A stretch of 64,000 nucleotides of DNA from Burkholderiales bacterium (GTDB lineage Bacteria; Pseudomonadota; Gammaproteobacteria; Burkholderiales; Burkholderiaceae_B), in NCBI GenBank assembly GCA_027484315.1, contig JAIXTE010000046.1, positions 1 through 64,000 on the forward strand, in the 5' to 3' direction. The translations under genes and the position numbers were made by a program. How positions within the stretch are numbered: position 1 is the first letter of the stretch; every line of letters begins with the position of its first letter. Below, in pieces: positions 1-10,920 of the stretch. Under the pieces are notes generated by a model. That model was not told where the DNA came from and ran no database searches. It worked only from the letters and a program-made list of their open reading frames with translations.

Positions 1-210
1 GCCAAGCGACTGGGTGTGAAGGTGTTTGGCGGCCAGGCAATCAATGCCGGCGGCATCATCATTCGCCAACGCGGCACACGTTTTCATGCTGGCGACAACG
101 TCGGCATGGGCAAAGATCACACATTGTTCGCACTGACTGACGGTCAGGTGCAGTTCTCAGTAAAAGGTGCATTGCGCCGCAAAACTGTGAGCGTGGTCAA
201 CGAGGGTTAA
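1..210 (+). CDS. rpmA: 50S ribosomal protein L27, C-terminal part (truncated at window start)
   Basis: Frame open from base 1: [45 protein letters not shown] is the L27 signature; directly upstream of obgE, as is common. Confidence 0.97.
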   Translation, partial: AKRLGVKVFGGQAINAGGIIIRQRGTRFHAGDNVGMGKDHTLFALTDGQVQFSVKGALRRKTVSVVNEG

Positions 211-246
211 TTCCCTTCGTTTGCACCGCACACCGTGCTTGGTCCG

Positions 247-279
247 ATAGCCCTGCATTGCAGGGCTATTTTTGTTTTT
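247..279 (+). terminator. Rho-independent terminator after rpmA
   Basis: Perfect 10-bp stem atagccctgc-att-gcagggctat followed by a T-rich tract. Confidence 0.85.
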
Positions 280-306
280 GGGCAGGCACATTCATTTTTA
301 AAGTAG

Positions 307-1434
<1,128 letters not shown>

Positions 1435-1439
1435 TTTCC

Positions 1440-2561
1440 GTGGCAGAGAAGTCTCTGGCAAATCAGCGTGTAGTGGTCAAGGTAGGCAGCTCCCTCGTCA
1501 CCAAAGGTGGCCAGGGCGTGGACATGGAATCCATCCGGGCTTGGGCGGCGCAAATTGCCCAATTGACCAGCCAGGGTTGCGAGGTGGTTTTGGTGTCCTC
1601 TGGCGCAATTGCCGAGGGCATGAAACGCTTGAAATGGGCCAAACGCCCCAAGGAAATTCACGAGCTGCAAGCCGCGGCTGCCGTGGGCCAGATGGGCCTG
1701 GTGCACGCCTATGAAATCGGCTTTGCCGAACACGGCCTGGTGTGTGCGCAAGTTTTGCTGACCCATGCCGACTTGGCCGACCGCGAGCGTTACTTGAACG
1801 CGCGTTCCACTCTGTATTCCTTGCTGGGCCACAAAGTGGTGCCCATCATCAATGAAAATGACACGGTCGTGACCGACGAAATTCGCTTTGGTGACAACGA
1901 CACCTTGGGCGCACTGGTCACCAATCTGGTCGAAGCCGACACCCTGGTGATATTGACTGACCAGGTGGGGCTATACGATTCTGACCCCCGTAAAAATCCG
2001 GACGCCAAATTCATTCATGAAGAAACAGCGGGTAACCCCATTCTTGAAAAAATGGCAGGTGGTGCAGGAAGTAGTGTGGGCACAGGCGGCATGATCACCA
2101 AAATTCTGGCCGCCAAGCGAGCCGCCCGCAGTGGTGCTGCAACTGTGATTGCCAGCGGTCATGAGCCCAATGTGTTGGTGCGCCTGATAAATGGTGAATC
2201 AGTGGGTACTTACCTCAAAGCGCCCTTGGGCCGTTTGGCCGCGCGCAAGCAGTGGATGGCAGACCACCTGAAGCTGAAAGGTTCATTGGTGCTTGATGCT
2301 GGTGCCGCCGAGGCCTTGCGCAAAAAGAAGGGCAGCCTCTTGCCCATTGGCGTGACCGGTTGCCAGGGCAACTTTCAGCGCGGTGACGTGGTGGCGTGTC
2401 TGAGCCCGGAAGGTGACGAGGTAGCGCGCGGGCTTGTCAATTACTCCGCCGTTGAGATCAAAAAAATTGCCAGGCAACCCACCAGCGCGATAGAGTCCAT
2501 CCTGGGTTATCTGGATGAACCCGAATTGATCCACCGTGACAACATGGTGGTGTTGGCCTGA
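1440..2561 (+). CDS. proB: Glutamate 5-kinase (GTG start) with C-terminal PUA domain
   Basis: [39 protein letters not shown] motifs. Confidence 0.96.
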   Translation: MAEKSLANQRVVVKVGSSLVTKGGQGVDMESIRAWAAQIAQLTSQGCEVVLVSSGAIAEGMKRLKWAKRPKEIHELQAAAAVGQMGLVHAYEIGFAEHGLVCAQVLLTHADLADRERYLNARSTLYSLLGHKVVPIINENDTVVTDEIRFGDNDTLGALVTNLVEADTLVILTDQVGLYDSDPRKNPDAKFIHEETAGNPILEKMAGGAGSSVGTGGMITKILAAKRAARSGAATVIASGHEPNVLVRLINGESVGTYLKAPLGRLAARKQWMADHLKLKGSLVLDAGAAEALRKKKGSLLPIGVTGCQGNFQRGDVVACLSPEGDEVARGLVNYSAVEIKKIARQPTSAIESILGYLDEPELIHRDNMVVLA

Positions 2562-2580
2562 TCAAACATGGAGTGTGCGG

Positions 2581-3435
2581 ATGGAACTGTCAATGTGGAA
2601 AAGCAGCGGGCAGTTTTTTGACTGGAAAGGCCATTCCATTTTTGTGCAGGACACCGCAGCAACCAACAAGCCAGTGCTGTTGCTGATTCACGGCTTTCCA
2701 ACCTCCAGCTACGATTTTCACCTGTTGTGGCCTGAACTGGCCGAAACCCACCGCTTGATCGCATTTGACATGTTGGGCTACGGCTACTCAGCCAAGCCCG
2801 CCAACTGGGACTATTCCATTTTTCAACAGGCTGACATTGCCGAAGCATTGTTGCAATCCAAAGGCATTCAAACCTGTCAGGTGTTGACACACGACGTGGG
2901 CGATACCGTGGGCCAGGAACTGATTGCTCGCAGCGTTGAGGGCAAACTGGGCTTCACAGCCGAGAAAGTGATATTGCTCAACGGCGGCTTGTTTCCCGAA
3001 ACCCACCGAGCCATTCTGGTTCAAAAATTGATGCTCAGCCCCTTGGGCTTTGTGTTCACCCGCTTGATGAAAAAAGCGAAACTTCGTGCCAGCCTTCGCA
3101 GCGTATGCTCCCCATCCTTGCGGGAAGAGGATATTGATGCGGCATGGGTTTTGATGGCTCACAACCAGGGCAACCTGCGCATGCACAAGCTGATTCAATA
3201 CATGCGTGAGCGGCGTGAAAATCGCGACCGCTGGGTGGGGGCGCTTCAGAATGCCCGCATGCCCCTGGTGCTGATTGACGGGGTTGAAGATCCCATTTCA
3301 GGCGAGCACATGGTGCAGCGCTTTGAAGAACTGGTACCAGGGCACACGGTCGTGCGGCTTGCAGGTTTGGGGCATTACCCACATCTGGAAGATGCGCCTA
3401 AGGTACTGTCAGTGTTGAGGCCTTTGCTGACCTAG
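2581..3435 (+). CDS. Alpha/beta-fold hydrolase (haloalkane dehalogenase/epoxide hydrolase-like)
   Basis: LLLIHGFPTSSYDFH oxyanion motif, LTHDVGDTVGQ nucleophile-elbow position, C-terminal GLGHYPHLE. Confidence 0.85.
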   Translation: MELSMWKSSGQFFDWKGHSIFVQDTAATNKPVLLLIHGFPTSSYDFHLLWPELAETHRLIAFDMLGYGYSAKPANWDYSIFQQADIAEALLQSKGIQTCQVLTHDVGDTVGQELIARSVEGKLGFTAEKVILLNGGLFPETHRAILVQKLMLSPLGFVFTRLMKKAKLRASLRSVCSPSLREEDIDAAWVLMAHNQGNLRMHKLIQYMRERRENRDRWVGALQNARMPLVLIDGVEDPISGEHMVQRFEELVPGHTVVRLAGLGHYPHLEDAPKVLSVLRPLLT

Positions 3436-3528
3436 CCAGCCTTGTCCTGATTAACTCAATATAGCGGTTTTTGCACAGAACCCATCCTCTTGTTACCCTC
3501 CTCGGTCTTTAATTGGTGGGGGTGTTCA

Positions 3529-4089
3529 ATGTCATTTGAAGTGGATTATTCGTTTCTTTCCAAGCTTGAAGGCGGTTGTAGAACCGGGGGTTACATTCCG
3601 GATCTTGAAAGAAGCAAAAGCGGAGTAACTGTAGCAACAGGATTTGATCTGGGAGCCCGCAACGAAGAGGATTTGCGGCAAATCGGGATTAGAGGCCCTC
3701 TCTTCAAGAAATTGAAACCCTATTTGGGGCTGAAAAAGCATGAAGCATCCAAAATGCTCGCGAAAACCCCACTGACCATATCCACCACGGAATGTATGCA
3801 GATAGATCAGATGGTAAAAAGCCACTACCTTATTCAACTAGCCAAGCGTTATAACAGTTCAATTTCGGGCAACGCCAAGAAATTTGAAGATTTAAAACCC
3901 GAGTTTCAAACGGTGATTACATCGGTCTCCTTCCAGCATGGGTGGGAACTGGCTCGCTCCGCGCCAAAGTTCTGGGCTGCAGCGATTGCGCAGGAATGGG
4001 CGTTGGTGGTCAAAATCCTTCGCAATTTTGAGGATCAATACCCTACACGACGAAACAAGGAAGCAGATCTGATGGAGCAAGCGCTTTGA
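3529..4089 (+). CDS. Pesticin-like (T4-lysozyme fold) muramidase, putative antibacterial toxin/effector
   Basis: FLSKLEGGCRTGGYIP, KSGVTVATGFDLGARN, LKPYLGLK, PKFWAAA and LRNFEDQYPTRRNKEADLME match the pesticin catalytic-domain pattern as recalled; start taken at MSFEVDYSF. Confidence 0.8.
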   Translation: MSFEVDYSFLSKLEGGCRTGGYIPDLERSKSGVTVATGFDLGARNEEDLRQIGIRGPLFKKLKPYLGLKKHEASKMLAKTPLTISTTECMQIDQMVKSHYLIQLAKRYNSSISGNAKKFEDLKPEFQTVITSVSFQHGWELARSAPKFWAAAIAQEWALVVKILRNFEDQYPTRRNKEADLMEQAL

Positions 4090-4718
4090 GATTTCTCTTG
4101 GTTTTTATATGCCTTGTTGTATCGGCTTGTTATCCCTTTAAAAGTCCGCAGAGCACTTATTTTTGGCTGGATCAGGCCATTGTGGAGAAAGTACGGAATG
4201 GGCCTTCAGAATTGATTAGTACCCGTCCACAGTTGGAATTTGATAATGGCGTTTCTGTGCACAATTGTGAGCAATATCTCGAACAGGGCGTCGGGTTGCT
4301 GGAAACTTCGCCCAATTTCACAGCTCGGTCGCACTATTTGATTTGCGATGCCCTGAAACTGTCAAAAAAATGGCCGGTTGACAATAATAATGCCCCATTT
4401 GATTCTGCTCTGTCTCTCTGCTCGGCTTTGGACCTGGGTAGCTTTCGTCATTCTCTACGTCCTCGTCTTCAGGAAGATACTGCCACGCTGGCTCAACTAT
4501 TCGGCTCAGAAGCCATAGCGGATGGAAACACCTGCACTTTCGAAGGCGAAGGGCGAAACTTCGTATTGAATGCTGTTTTGTTGGTGAATGAACCTGCTCA
4601 GCCAAAAAAATTGTGGGTGTGGGTCACCGATGAAATACTGGATGCGACTTACCGAACCTACACGCCGATCTGGTTTCATTTTGACGCTGCACAAAGCATG
4701 TGGGTTGCAAAGGAATAA
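4086..4718 (+). CDS. Hypothetical lipoprotein, candidate immunity protein of the adjacent muramidase (TTG start)
   Basis: Signal peptide with lipobox LVVSAC; 4-nt TTGA overlap with the upstream stop codon implies translational coupling. Confidence 0.6.
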   Translation: MRFLLVFICLVVSACYPFKSPQSTYFWLDQAIVEKVRNGPSELISTRPQLEFDNGVSVHNCEQYLEQGVGLLETSPNFTARSHYLICDALKLSKKWPVDNNNAPFDSALSLCSALDLGSFRHSLRPRLQEDTATLAQLFGSEAIADGNTCTFEGEGRNFVLNAVLLVNEPAQPKKLWVWVTDEILDATYRTYTPIWFHFDAAQSMWVAKE

Positions 4719-4751
4719 AAAAACGCGAACCTTGCGGCTCGCGTTTTTTAT
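4717..4751. terminator. Bidirectional terminator between the lipoprotein gene and rppH
   Basis: aaaaaacgcgaacc-ttgc-ggctcgcgtttttt stem with A-tract and T-tract on either side. Confidence 0.85.
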
Positions 4752-5308
4752 GTCGACTCAGGTTTTTCTTGGGTTTCATCGGCCCTGTCAGCTGGCTCCC
4801 AGTGGTCACCCTTTGGCAGTCGCCGAGGGTCATTTCTGGAATACAGCAATTTGGCCAACTCTCCCAATGCTTGTTTATACACTTCCCGTTTGAAATCAAT
4901 TACATTTTCAAGTGGAACCCAATACTCGTTCCAACGCCAGGCATCAAATTCAGGATGCTCCGTTGCCCGCAGGCTGATGTCACAATCCCGTCCAACCAAT
5001 TTCAGCAAAAACCAGATTTGCTTCTGGCCCTTGTAGCTTCCCCGCCATTCCCGTCGAATCCAGTGGTCGGGCACGGTGTACCGCAGCCAATTTCTGGTTC
5101 TTCCAATAATTTCAACATGTTCTGGCAACAAGCCAACTTCTTCGTGTAATTCCCGGTACATGGCTTGTTCTGGCGATTCACCATGTTTAATTCCGCCCTG
5201 CGGAAACTGCCAGGAATGTTCACGAATTCGCTTACCCCAAAAGACTTGCTTTCGGGAATTGGTCAAAATAATGCCGACGTTGGGACGGTAGCCTTCTTTA
5301 TCAAGCAT
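4748..5308 (-). CDS. rppH: RNA pyrophosphohydrolase (Nudix)
   Basis: [15 protein letters not shown], Nudix box [23 protein letters not shown]; divergent from proS. Confidence 0.95.
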   Translation of the reverse strand: MLDKEGYRPNVGIILTNSRKQVFWGKRIREHSWQFPQGGIKHGESPEQAMYRELHEEVGLLPEHVEIIGRTRNWLRYTVPDHWIRREWRGSYKGQKQIWFLLKLVGRDCDISLRATEHPEFDAWRWNEYWVPLENVIDFKREVYKQALGELAKLLYSRNDPRRLPKGDHWEPADRADETQEKPEST

Positions 5309-5448
5309 ACGCGCCCCGCAGATTTCTTTACAATTTAGAGTCATTATAAGCACCAGCCTGCTTTTGTACACCTAGGGTATCCGCGTTGCTGGCGGATAAA
5401 AGTACAATCGCAGTCCTAACCAATTCATTACTCAAGAGTTTTTCTCCA

Positions 5449-7221
5449 ATGCGCGCCACCCAGTTTTTTTTGAATACCCTGAAAGAAGCACCAGCAGATG
5501 CGGAAATCGTGAGCCATCAGCTCATGTTGCGCGCTGGCATGATCAAGCGTTTGGCCGGTGGCATTTACACCTACATGCCAGTGGGTTTGCGTTCAATCCG
5601 CAAAGTGGAAAATATTGTGCGTGAAGAAATGAACCGGGCTGGCGCCCTGGAATTGCTGATGCCCGCGGTTCAGCCCGCTGAGCTTTGGCAGGAAAGCGGT
5701 CGCTGGGAAAAGTACGGTCCCGAACTGCTGCGCTTGAAAGACCGCCACGACCGTGAATTCGTGATCGGCCCCACGCATGAAGAAGTGATAACCGATGTGG
5801 TTCGTAAGGAGGTGAAAAGCTATCGCCAGTTGCCCCTGAACCTGTATCAGATCCAGACCAAGTTTCGTGATGAAATCCGGCCCCGATTCGGCGTGATGCG
5901 CGGCCGCGAGTTCGTGATGAAAGATGCTTATTCATTTGACCGTACGCAAGAAGCAGCCTTGAAAACCTACGACGTCATGTACGACGCGTATCGCCGCATA
6001 TTTACCCGCCTTGGCCTGAACTTCCGGGCCGTGAATGCCGACACCGGGTCGATCGGTGGCAATCGCAGCCACGAGTTCCATGTCATCGCCGACACGGGTG
6101 AAGACGCCATCGCCTACTGCCCAACCTCCGATTACGCTGCCAACGTTGAACTGGCCGAGGCCCTGTGCACAGCCCAACGTCCAGCGGCCGGCAAAGCCAT
6201 GGAGAAGGTTCATACCCCCGGCAATTCCACCTGCGAGGCCGTGGCTGCACAGCTTGGTTTGCCCTTGGTTTCCACTGTGAAAAGCGTGGTGTTTGCCAAT
6301 GAGTGGCAAGAGCAGGGGCAGGACAAAAATGAAACCAAGGCCGTCAAGAAGGTACAAATTGTATTGGCACTGGTGCGTGGCGACCACGAGGTCAATGACA
6401 TCAAGCTGGGTAAGCTGGCTGGTGTTCAGGAACTGCGATTGGCCACGGAAGCTGAAATAGTGGCTGTCTTTGGCACCAAGCCCGGCTATCTGGGTCCAGT
6501 TGGTGTGGGCGCCGATGTGCGCGTGGTGGCCGACCACAGCGTAGCCGCCATGGGTGATTTTGTGTGCGGCGCCAACAGCGCAGACTACCATTACTCCGGT
6601 GTGAACTGGGGCCGCGATCTGCCCGAGCCTGAAACGGCTGACATTCGCAACGTGGTCGAGGGCGATGCTTCTCCCGATGGCAAAGGCGTGTTGGCCATGT
6701 GCCGCGGTATTGAAGTTGGCCATGTCTTTTACCTGGGCACGAAGTATTCAGAAGCCTTGCAGGCCAAGTTTCTGGAAGAAAACGGCAAGCCCGCTGTGAT
6801 CGAAATGGGTTGTTATGGCATTGGCGTGACCCGAATTCTTGGGGCTGCCATTGAACAGAACTTTGATGACCGCGGTATTGTGTGGCCTCTCAGCATTGCG
6901 CCTTTTGAAGTGGTGTTGTGCCCAATTGGTTACAAGAAAAGCGAGGAAGTGAAACTTCATGCGGACAAGCTTTACCAGCAATTAAAAGATGCGGGTGTGG
7001 ATGTGATGCTTGATGACCGCGATGAACGGCCCGGTGTCATGTTTGCCGATTGGGAGTTGATTGGCGTGCCGCTGCGGGTTACCTTGGGTGACCGTGGCCT
7101 GAAAGAGGGCAAAGTGGAATTTCAGTCTCGCGACGGCAAGGTTGAAAAACGCGATGTTGAAGTTGGGGAAATTTTTGGGCAGTTGCGTGTTGAGCTTGCA
7201 AACAGGCAAATCAGTTTGTAA
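5449..7221 (+). CDS. proS: Prolyl-tRNA synthetase
   Basis: [20 protein letters not shown]..., [30 protein letters not shown]. Confidence 0.97.
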   Translation: MRATQFFLNTLKEAPADAEIVSHQLMLRAGMIKRLAGGIYTYMPVGLRSIRKVENIVREEMNRAGALELLMPAVQPAELWQESGRWEKYGPELLRLKDRHDREFVIGPTHEEVITDVVRKEVKSYRQLPLNLYQIQTKFRDEIRPRFGVMRGREFVMKDAYSFDRTQEAALKTYDVMYDAYRRIFTRLGLNFRAVNADTGSIGGNRSHEFHVIADTGEDAIAYCPTSDYAANVELAEALCTAQRPAAGKAMEKVHTPGNSTCEAVAAQLGLPLVSTVKSVVFANEWQEQGQDKNETKAVKKVQIVLALVRGDHEVNDIKLGKLAGVQELRLATEAEIVAVFGTKPGYLGPVGVGADVRVVADHSVAAMGDFVCGANSADYHYSGVNWGRDLPEPETADIRNVVEGDASPDGKGVLAMCRGIEVGHVFYLGTKYSEALQAKFLEENGKPAVIEMGCYGIGVTRILGAAIEQNFDDRGIVWPLSIAPFEVVLCPIGYKKSEEVKLHADKLYQQLKDAGVDVMLDDRDERPGVMFADWELIGVPLRVTLGDRGLKEGKVEFQSRDGKVEKRDVEVGEIFGQLRVELANRQISL

Positions 7222-7225
7222 ATCA

Positions 7226-7891
7226 TTGGCCCGGTTGGCAAAGGGTGCCTGCCGGGTTGGTGTGTGTCTGATTGGTTTTGCTGTTGCCTGGCCCGTTGCG
7301 GCCAGTCAGCAGTACGAGCCCATGGCCGATCACGTTCGGCTTGCTCTTCGCAGTGCCTTGAATGCGCCAGGTGCACCTCGCCCGATTTTTGAATCGGTGG
7401 GTCACCGAATTCACTGGATGTCTGAAATGTCGCGCCGCTTGGCGCGTCGGGTGCCCGATTTCTCTGAGCGCAACGAATTAATCAAGACTATTCGTTATGA
7501 AGCCCAGCGTGTCGGAATTGAGCCTCAAATCATTTTTGCCTTGATCGAAGTCGAAAGCAATTTTCGAGCAGATGCCGTCAGCTCTGCGGGTGCAATCGGG
7601 CTGATGCAGGTCGTGCCGTTCTGGACCGATGTGTTGTCCAAGGGCAGTTCCCGAGAGCTTTATGAACCGCGGTTGAACATTCGGTATGGTTGCCTGATTT
7701 TAAGGCATTACCTGGATATTGAAAAAGGCAACCTTGACCGAGCGCTTGGCCGGTATAACGGAAGTCTCGGGAAAATGACTTACCCGAACCTGGTGTACGA
7801 CCGGTTAGGTCGCAATTGGGAATACCGCTACGTCGAGCCGGCGCGAACTGCACCGCGAACTGCGTTAAACGACGCTGAAGTGAAGCGCTGA
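7226..7891 (+). CDS. Lytic transglycosylase (SLT domain), exported
   Basis: IFALIEVESNFRADAVSSAGAIGLMQVVPFW and LGRYNGSLGKMTYPNLVY; open frame extends back to 7142 inside proS, TTG at 7226 precedes a hydrophobic signal; start uncertain. Confidence 0.85.
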   Translation: MARLAKGACRVGVCLIGFAVAWPVAASQQYEPMADHVRLALRSALNAPGAPRPIFESVGHRIHWMSEMSRRLARRVPDFSERNELIKTIRYEAQRVGIEPQIIFALIEVESNFRADAVSSAGAIGLMQVVPFWTDVLSKGSSRELYEPRLNIRYGCLILRHYLDIEKGNLDRALGRYNGSLGKMTYPNLVYDRLGRNWEYRYVEPARTAPRTALNDAEVKR

Positions 7892-8005
7892 TTTTTGCCC
7901 AGCTTCCCATGAATAGGCTGCTAACTGGCCTCCCCACCGTGCCTTGCCCGATTCGCATGTGTTGACAGACTTCCCGTTTGGCCTTCCCAGCGTCCCTTGC
8001 TTGAT

Positions 8006-8149
8006 TCCGCAAAGAAAACTGCTGATCCCTTTTTGAACCCATCCACTGCTCACAAAGCCTCGGCAAAAAAGATGGCCGAGGCTCTGTGGTGCCCTGCGGG
8101 CACACGCAGCTGTCTGGTCAAAAAGAGGCAGTTTTCCTGAATATGCGGA
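8006..8149 (+). repeat. Palindromic structured element, copy A
   Basis: Nested helices: tccgc(8006-8010)/gcgga(8145-8149); gaaaactgc(8014-8022)/gcagttttc(8128-8136); ctttttgaacc/ggtcaaaaag; cacaaagcctcggc/gccgaggctctgtg with loop aaaaaagatg; gtgccc-tgc-gggcac. Confidence 0.75.
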
Positions 8150-8396
8150 ATAAGCAAGTGCACTGCCGGGAAGGCTTACCGGCAGCCTGTTCGTGCGGCT
8201 GCTGATTTGGTATCGCGCAGGTTGTGGCATTCATCGGCGCAGGCTTTTCAACCTCTGTGGTCAAGCGCTTCGTCACAGTCAAGTTCTCCGTCGCAGCCTG
8301 AGGCACCGCAAGTGCAACCTGTCACTGTTCTTGTCCACTCGTGCGCGAACAATCACCGTCGGGTTTCAACCCGATCGGCAGCGGTGTTCCAATTGC

Positions 8397-8538
8397 TCCG
8401 CCATTCAAGAAAACCTGCCCGTTTGAATTCACATGTCACGTTCGGCTGTAGGCCGACACCGAGTCTCGGCCATATTTTTTGCCGAGCTCGGTGAGTCAAT
8501 GTGAATTTCAAAAAGGGATCAACAGGTTTTCAGGCGGA
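8397..8538 (-). repeat. Palindromic structured element, copy B (inverted relative to copy A)
   Basis: Same helix order on the minus strand: tccgc/gcgga; gaaaacctg(8409-8417)/caggttttc(8523-8531); tttgaattcacat/atgtgaatttcaaa; caccgagtctcggc/gccgagctcggtg with loop aaaaaatatg; tcggc-tgtag-gccga. Confidence 0.75.
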
Positions 8539-8540
8539 CA

Positions 8541-8603
8541 ATTGAAACCCGCGCCGAGAGGGTAGAAAACTGCGGCGGTCGATTGAAACCCGCGCCGAGA
8601 GGG
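8541..8603. repeat. Two direct copies of attgaaacccgcgccgagaggg (22 bp, period 41 bp)
   Basis: Exact copies at 8541-8562 and 8582-8603. Confidence 0.9.
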
Positions 8604-8635
8604 GATGTAAACAACAGGCGGGTTGGTGCTCAGCG

Positions 8636-10033
8636 TCACATACCCGGAAATCCGCCCCCAGGTGGCATGCCACCACCGGGAAAGCCTTTGCCGCCAGCGC
8701 CACCCATTTTCTTCATCAACTTGGCCAGGCCGCCTTTCTGCATGCTTTTCATCATGTCGCGCATTTGCTCAAACTGTTTCAGCAGGCGGTTCACTTCCTG
8801 AACCTGCACGCCAGCACCCGCGGCAATACGGCGCTTTCGTGATGCTTTCAACAAATCAGGTTTGGTGCGTTCTTCAATGGTCATTGAAAAAATAATGGCC
8901 TCGGTGCGTTTCATCTGTTTTTCTGCGGCGGTGGCATCCACTTCGCCCGCATTTTTCATCAGCTGGCTGGGCAGCTTGTCCATCAGGCCTTGCAGGCCAC
9001 CCATGTTGCGCATCTGGCTGATTTGCGAAAGAAAGTCGTTCAGGTCGAACGCCTTGCCACTTTTCAGCTTCTTGGCCAGTTTCTCGGCTTCCTGCTGGTC
9101 AATGCCCTTCTTGGCTTCTTCCACCAGTGAAACAATGTCGCCCATGCCCAGAATTCGGCCGGCCACGCGGTCGGGGTGGAATTTCTCGAAACCGGTCAGC
9201 TTTTCGCCCACACCCATGAACTTGATGGGCTTGCCTGTGATTTGGCGCACGGAAAGGGCGGCACCCCCGCGTGCATCGCCGTCCATCTTGGTCAACACCA
9301 CGCCAGTCAGCGGCAAGGCTTCATTGAAGGCCTTGGCGGTGTTGGCCGCGTCCTGACCCAACATGGCGTCGATCACGAACAGGGTTTCGGTGGGATTCAC
9401 CGCTGCATGCAAAGCCTTGATTTCATTCATCATGGCTTCGTCAATGCCCAAGCGGCCTGCCGTGTCAAGAATCAGCACGTCAAAAAACTGGCGCTTGGCG
9501 TGGTTCAGTGCAGCCAGTGCAATGTCCACTGGCTTCTGGCTAATGTCGGAAGGGAAGAATTCCGCCCCCGCTTGAGCGCTTACCGTTTTCAACTGCTCAA
9601 TCGCGGCAGGGCGATACACGTCGGCTGACACGGTCAGCACTTTTTTCTTCAGATTGTCTTTCAGGTACTTGGCCAGTTTGCCGGTAGTGGTGGTTTTACC
9701 CGCACCTTGCAAACCCGCCATCAAAATGACCACCGGGGGTTGGGCCGCCAGGTTGATCTCTTCTGTTTTCTCGCCAATCAGCTTGATCAACTGCTTGTGA
9801 ACAATGCCCACCAAGGCTTGGCCGGGGGTCAGGCTGTTCAGTACTTCCTCGCCCAAGGCCTGCTCTTTCACCTGGTTGATGAATTCCTTGACCACGGGCA
9901 GGGCCACGTCGGCTTCCAGCAGTGCGAGGCGAACTTCCCGCAGCATCTCTTGCGTGTTGGCCTCGGTAATGCGGGCTTCGCCTTTGATATTTTTGACGAC
10001 GCGCGTTAGGCGATCTGAGAGGTTTTCAAACAT
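8636..10033 (-). CDS. ffh: Signal recognition particle protein Ffh
   Basis: MFENLSDRLTRVVKNIKGEARITEAN, GLQGAGKTTTTGKLA, DTAGRLGID, Met-rich M-domain ending GGFPGM. Confidence 0.97.
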   Translation of the reverse strand: MFENLSDRLTRVVKNIKGEARITEANTQEMLREVRLALLEADVALPVVKEFINQVKEQALGEEVLNSLTPGQALVGIVHKQLIKLIGEKTEEINLAAQPPVVILMAGLQGAGKTTTTGKLAKYLKDNLKKKVLTVSADVYRPAAIEQLKTVSAQAGAEFFPSDISQKPVDIALAALNHAKRQFFDVLILDTAGRLGIDEAMMNEIKALHAAVNPTETLFVIDAMLGQDAANTAKAFNEALPLTGVVLTKMDGDARGGAALSVRQITGKPIKFMGVGEKLTGFEKFHPDRVAGRILGMGDIVSLVEEAKKGIDQQEAEKLAKKLKSGKAFDLNDFLSQISQMRNMGGLQGLMDKLPSQLMKNAGEVDATAAEKQMKRTEAIIFSMTIEERTKPDLLKASRKRRIAAGAGVQVQEVNRLLKQFEQMRDMMKSMQKGGLAKLMKKMGGAGGKGFPGGGMPPGGGFPGM

Positions 10034-10080
10034 CGTGTGGTGCCCCTGACTCGAGCTTTGAATCGAGTAAACTGATTGCT

Positions 10081-10920
10081 ATGAACAACACATTATTGTA
10101 CGCGCTTGCAGTGCCCCTGCTGTCCGCCTCGGGTGGATTGGCGGCGCTGAACGTTTTAGGCAAATGGACAGCCCCGGAAGGGCTGAACCGTGCGCTGGTG
10201 GCCGTGGCTTTGCTGGTGTCGGGTTATTTGTTGGGTACCTTGCTGTTTCAAACCGACGGCATGCACTTTGGATTTGTCATCGGCTTGATGTGCGTGGCCT
10301 GGCTGGCCTCACTGGTGGCATTTGTTGAAAGTTTCTTCAACAGGGTGCCCCTGCTCGAACTGATGGTGTTTCCTTTGTGTGCCTTGGTGTTTTTGCTCCC
10401 ACTGGGCATGGGACAAGACGATGCCATTCGCATGGCGGGCGATCATCTTTTTCAGCTGCACCTGCTGATTGCGCTGGCCGCGTACAGCCTGTTGGGCATT
10501 GCCGCTGCGCATGCCATTGTCATGGCCTATCAGGAAAAAGCACTTCATCAAGGGGTGGCCACCAACCGCGAAAACCGCATGTTGCGGGAACGCTTGCTCG
10601 ACCAGTTGCCGTCGCTGCTGACCATGGAATCGATTCTGTTCCGCCAACTGTGGGCTGGCTTTGTTCTGTTGTCCCTGACCCTGATCACCGGTTTCCTGTT
10701 TTCGGAAGCCTGGCGGGGCACCAGCGGAACCTTCGATCACAAAACACTGTTTGCTGTCATTTCCTGGTGTTCCTTTGCAATGTTGCTGGGTGGGCGCGTG
10801 GTGTTAGGCTGGCGTGGCAAAGTGGCTTTGCGCTGGTGTTTGGGCAGTTATGCGGTGTTGGTGTTGGCCTATTTTGGTACCCAGTTTGTGCTGGAATTCA
10901 TTTTGAAAAGGGCGGCTTGA
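10081..10920 (+). CDS. CcsA/YpjD-family cytochrome c assembly-like membrane protein
   Basis: Eight-helix-like hydrophobic profile, HLLIALAAYSLLGIAAAHAI, WRGTSGTFDHKTLFAVISW; located between ffh and ampD. Confidence 0.8.
   Translation: MNNTLLYALAVPLLSASGGLAALNVLGKWTAPEGLNRALVAVALLVSGYLLGTLLFQTDGMHFGFVIGLMCVAWLASLVAFVESFFNRVPLLELMVFPLCALVFLLPLGMGQDDAIRMAGDHLFQLHLLIALAAYSLLGIAAAHAIVMAYQEKALHQGVATNRENRMLRERLLDQLPSLLTMESILFRQLWAGFVLLSLTLITGFLFSEAWRGTSGTFDHKTLFAVISWCSFAMLLGGRVVLGWRGKVALRWCLGSYAVLVLAYFGTQFVLEFILKRAA

Noticed and set aside
5932-6723. 263-aa minus-strand ORF opposite proS
   Set aside because: Antisense shadow of proS, no domain.
7142-7225. N-terminal extension of the lytic transglycosylase overlapping proS
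   Set aside because: Out-of-frame overlap with proS coding sequence and no ribosome-binding site seen; TTG 7226 precedes the hydrophobic signal more plausibly.
8207-8494. 95-aa plus-strand ORF overlapping the palindromes
   Set aside because: Composition is low-information and it runs through the inverted element copy B; no recognisable domain.
8006-8538. Integron attC sites
   Set aside because: No GTTRRRY/RYYYAAC core sites at the element ends and no integrase or gene-cassette structure.
8541-8603. Possible CRISPR array (ATTGAAAC-containing repeats)
   Set aside because: Only two copies, 41-bp period leaves a 19-bp gap, ATTGAAAC lies at the 5' end of the conserved block instead of the 3' end, and no cas genes are nearby.
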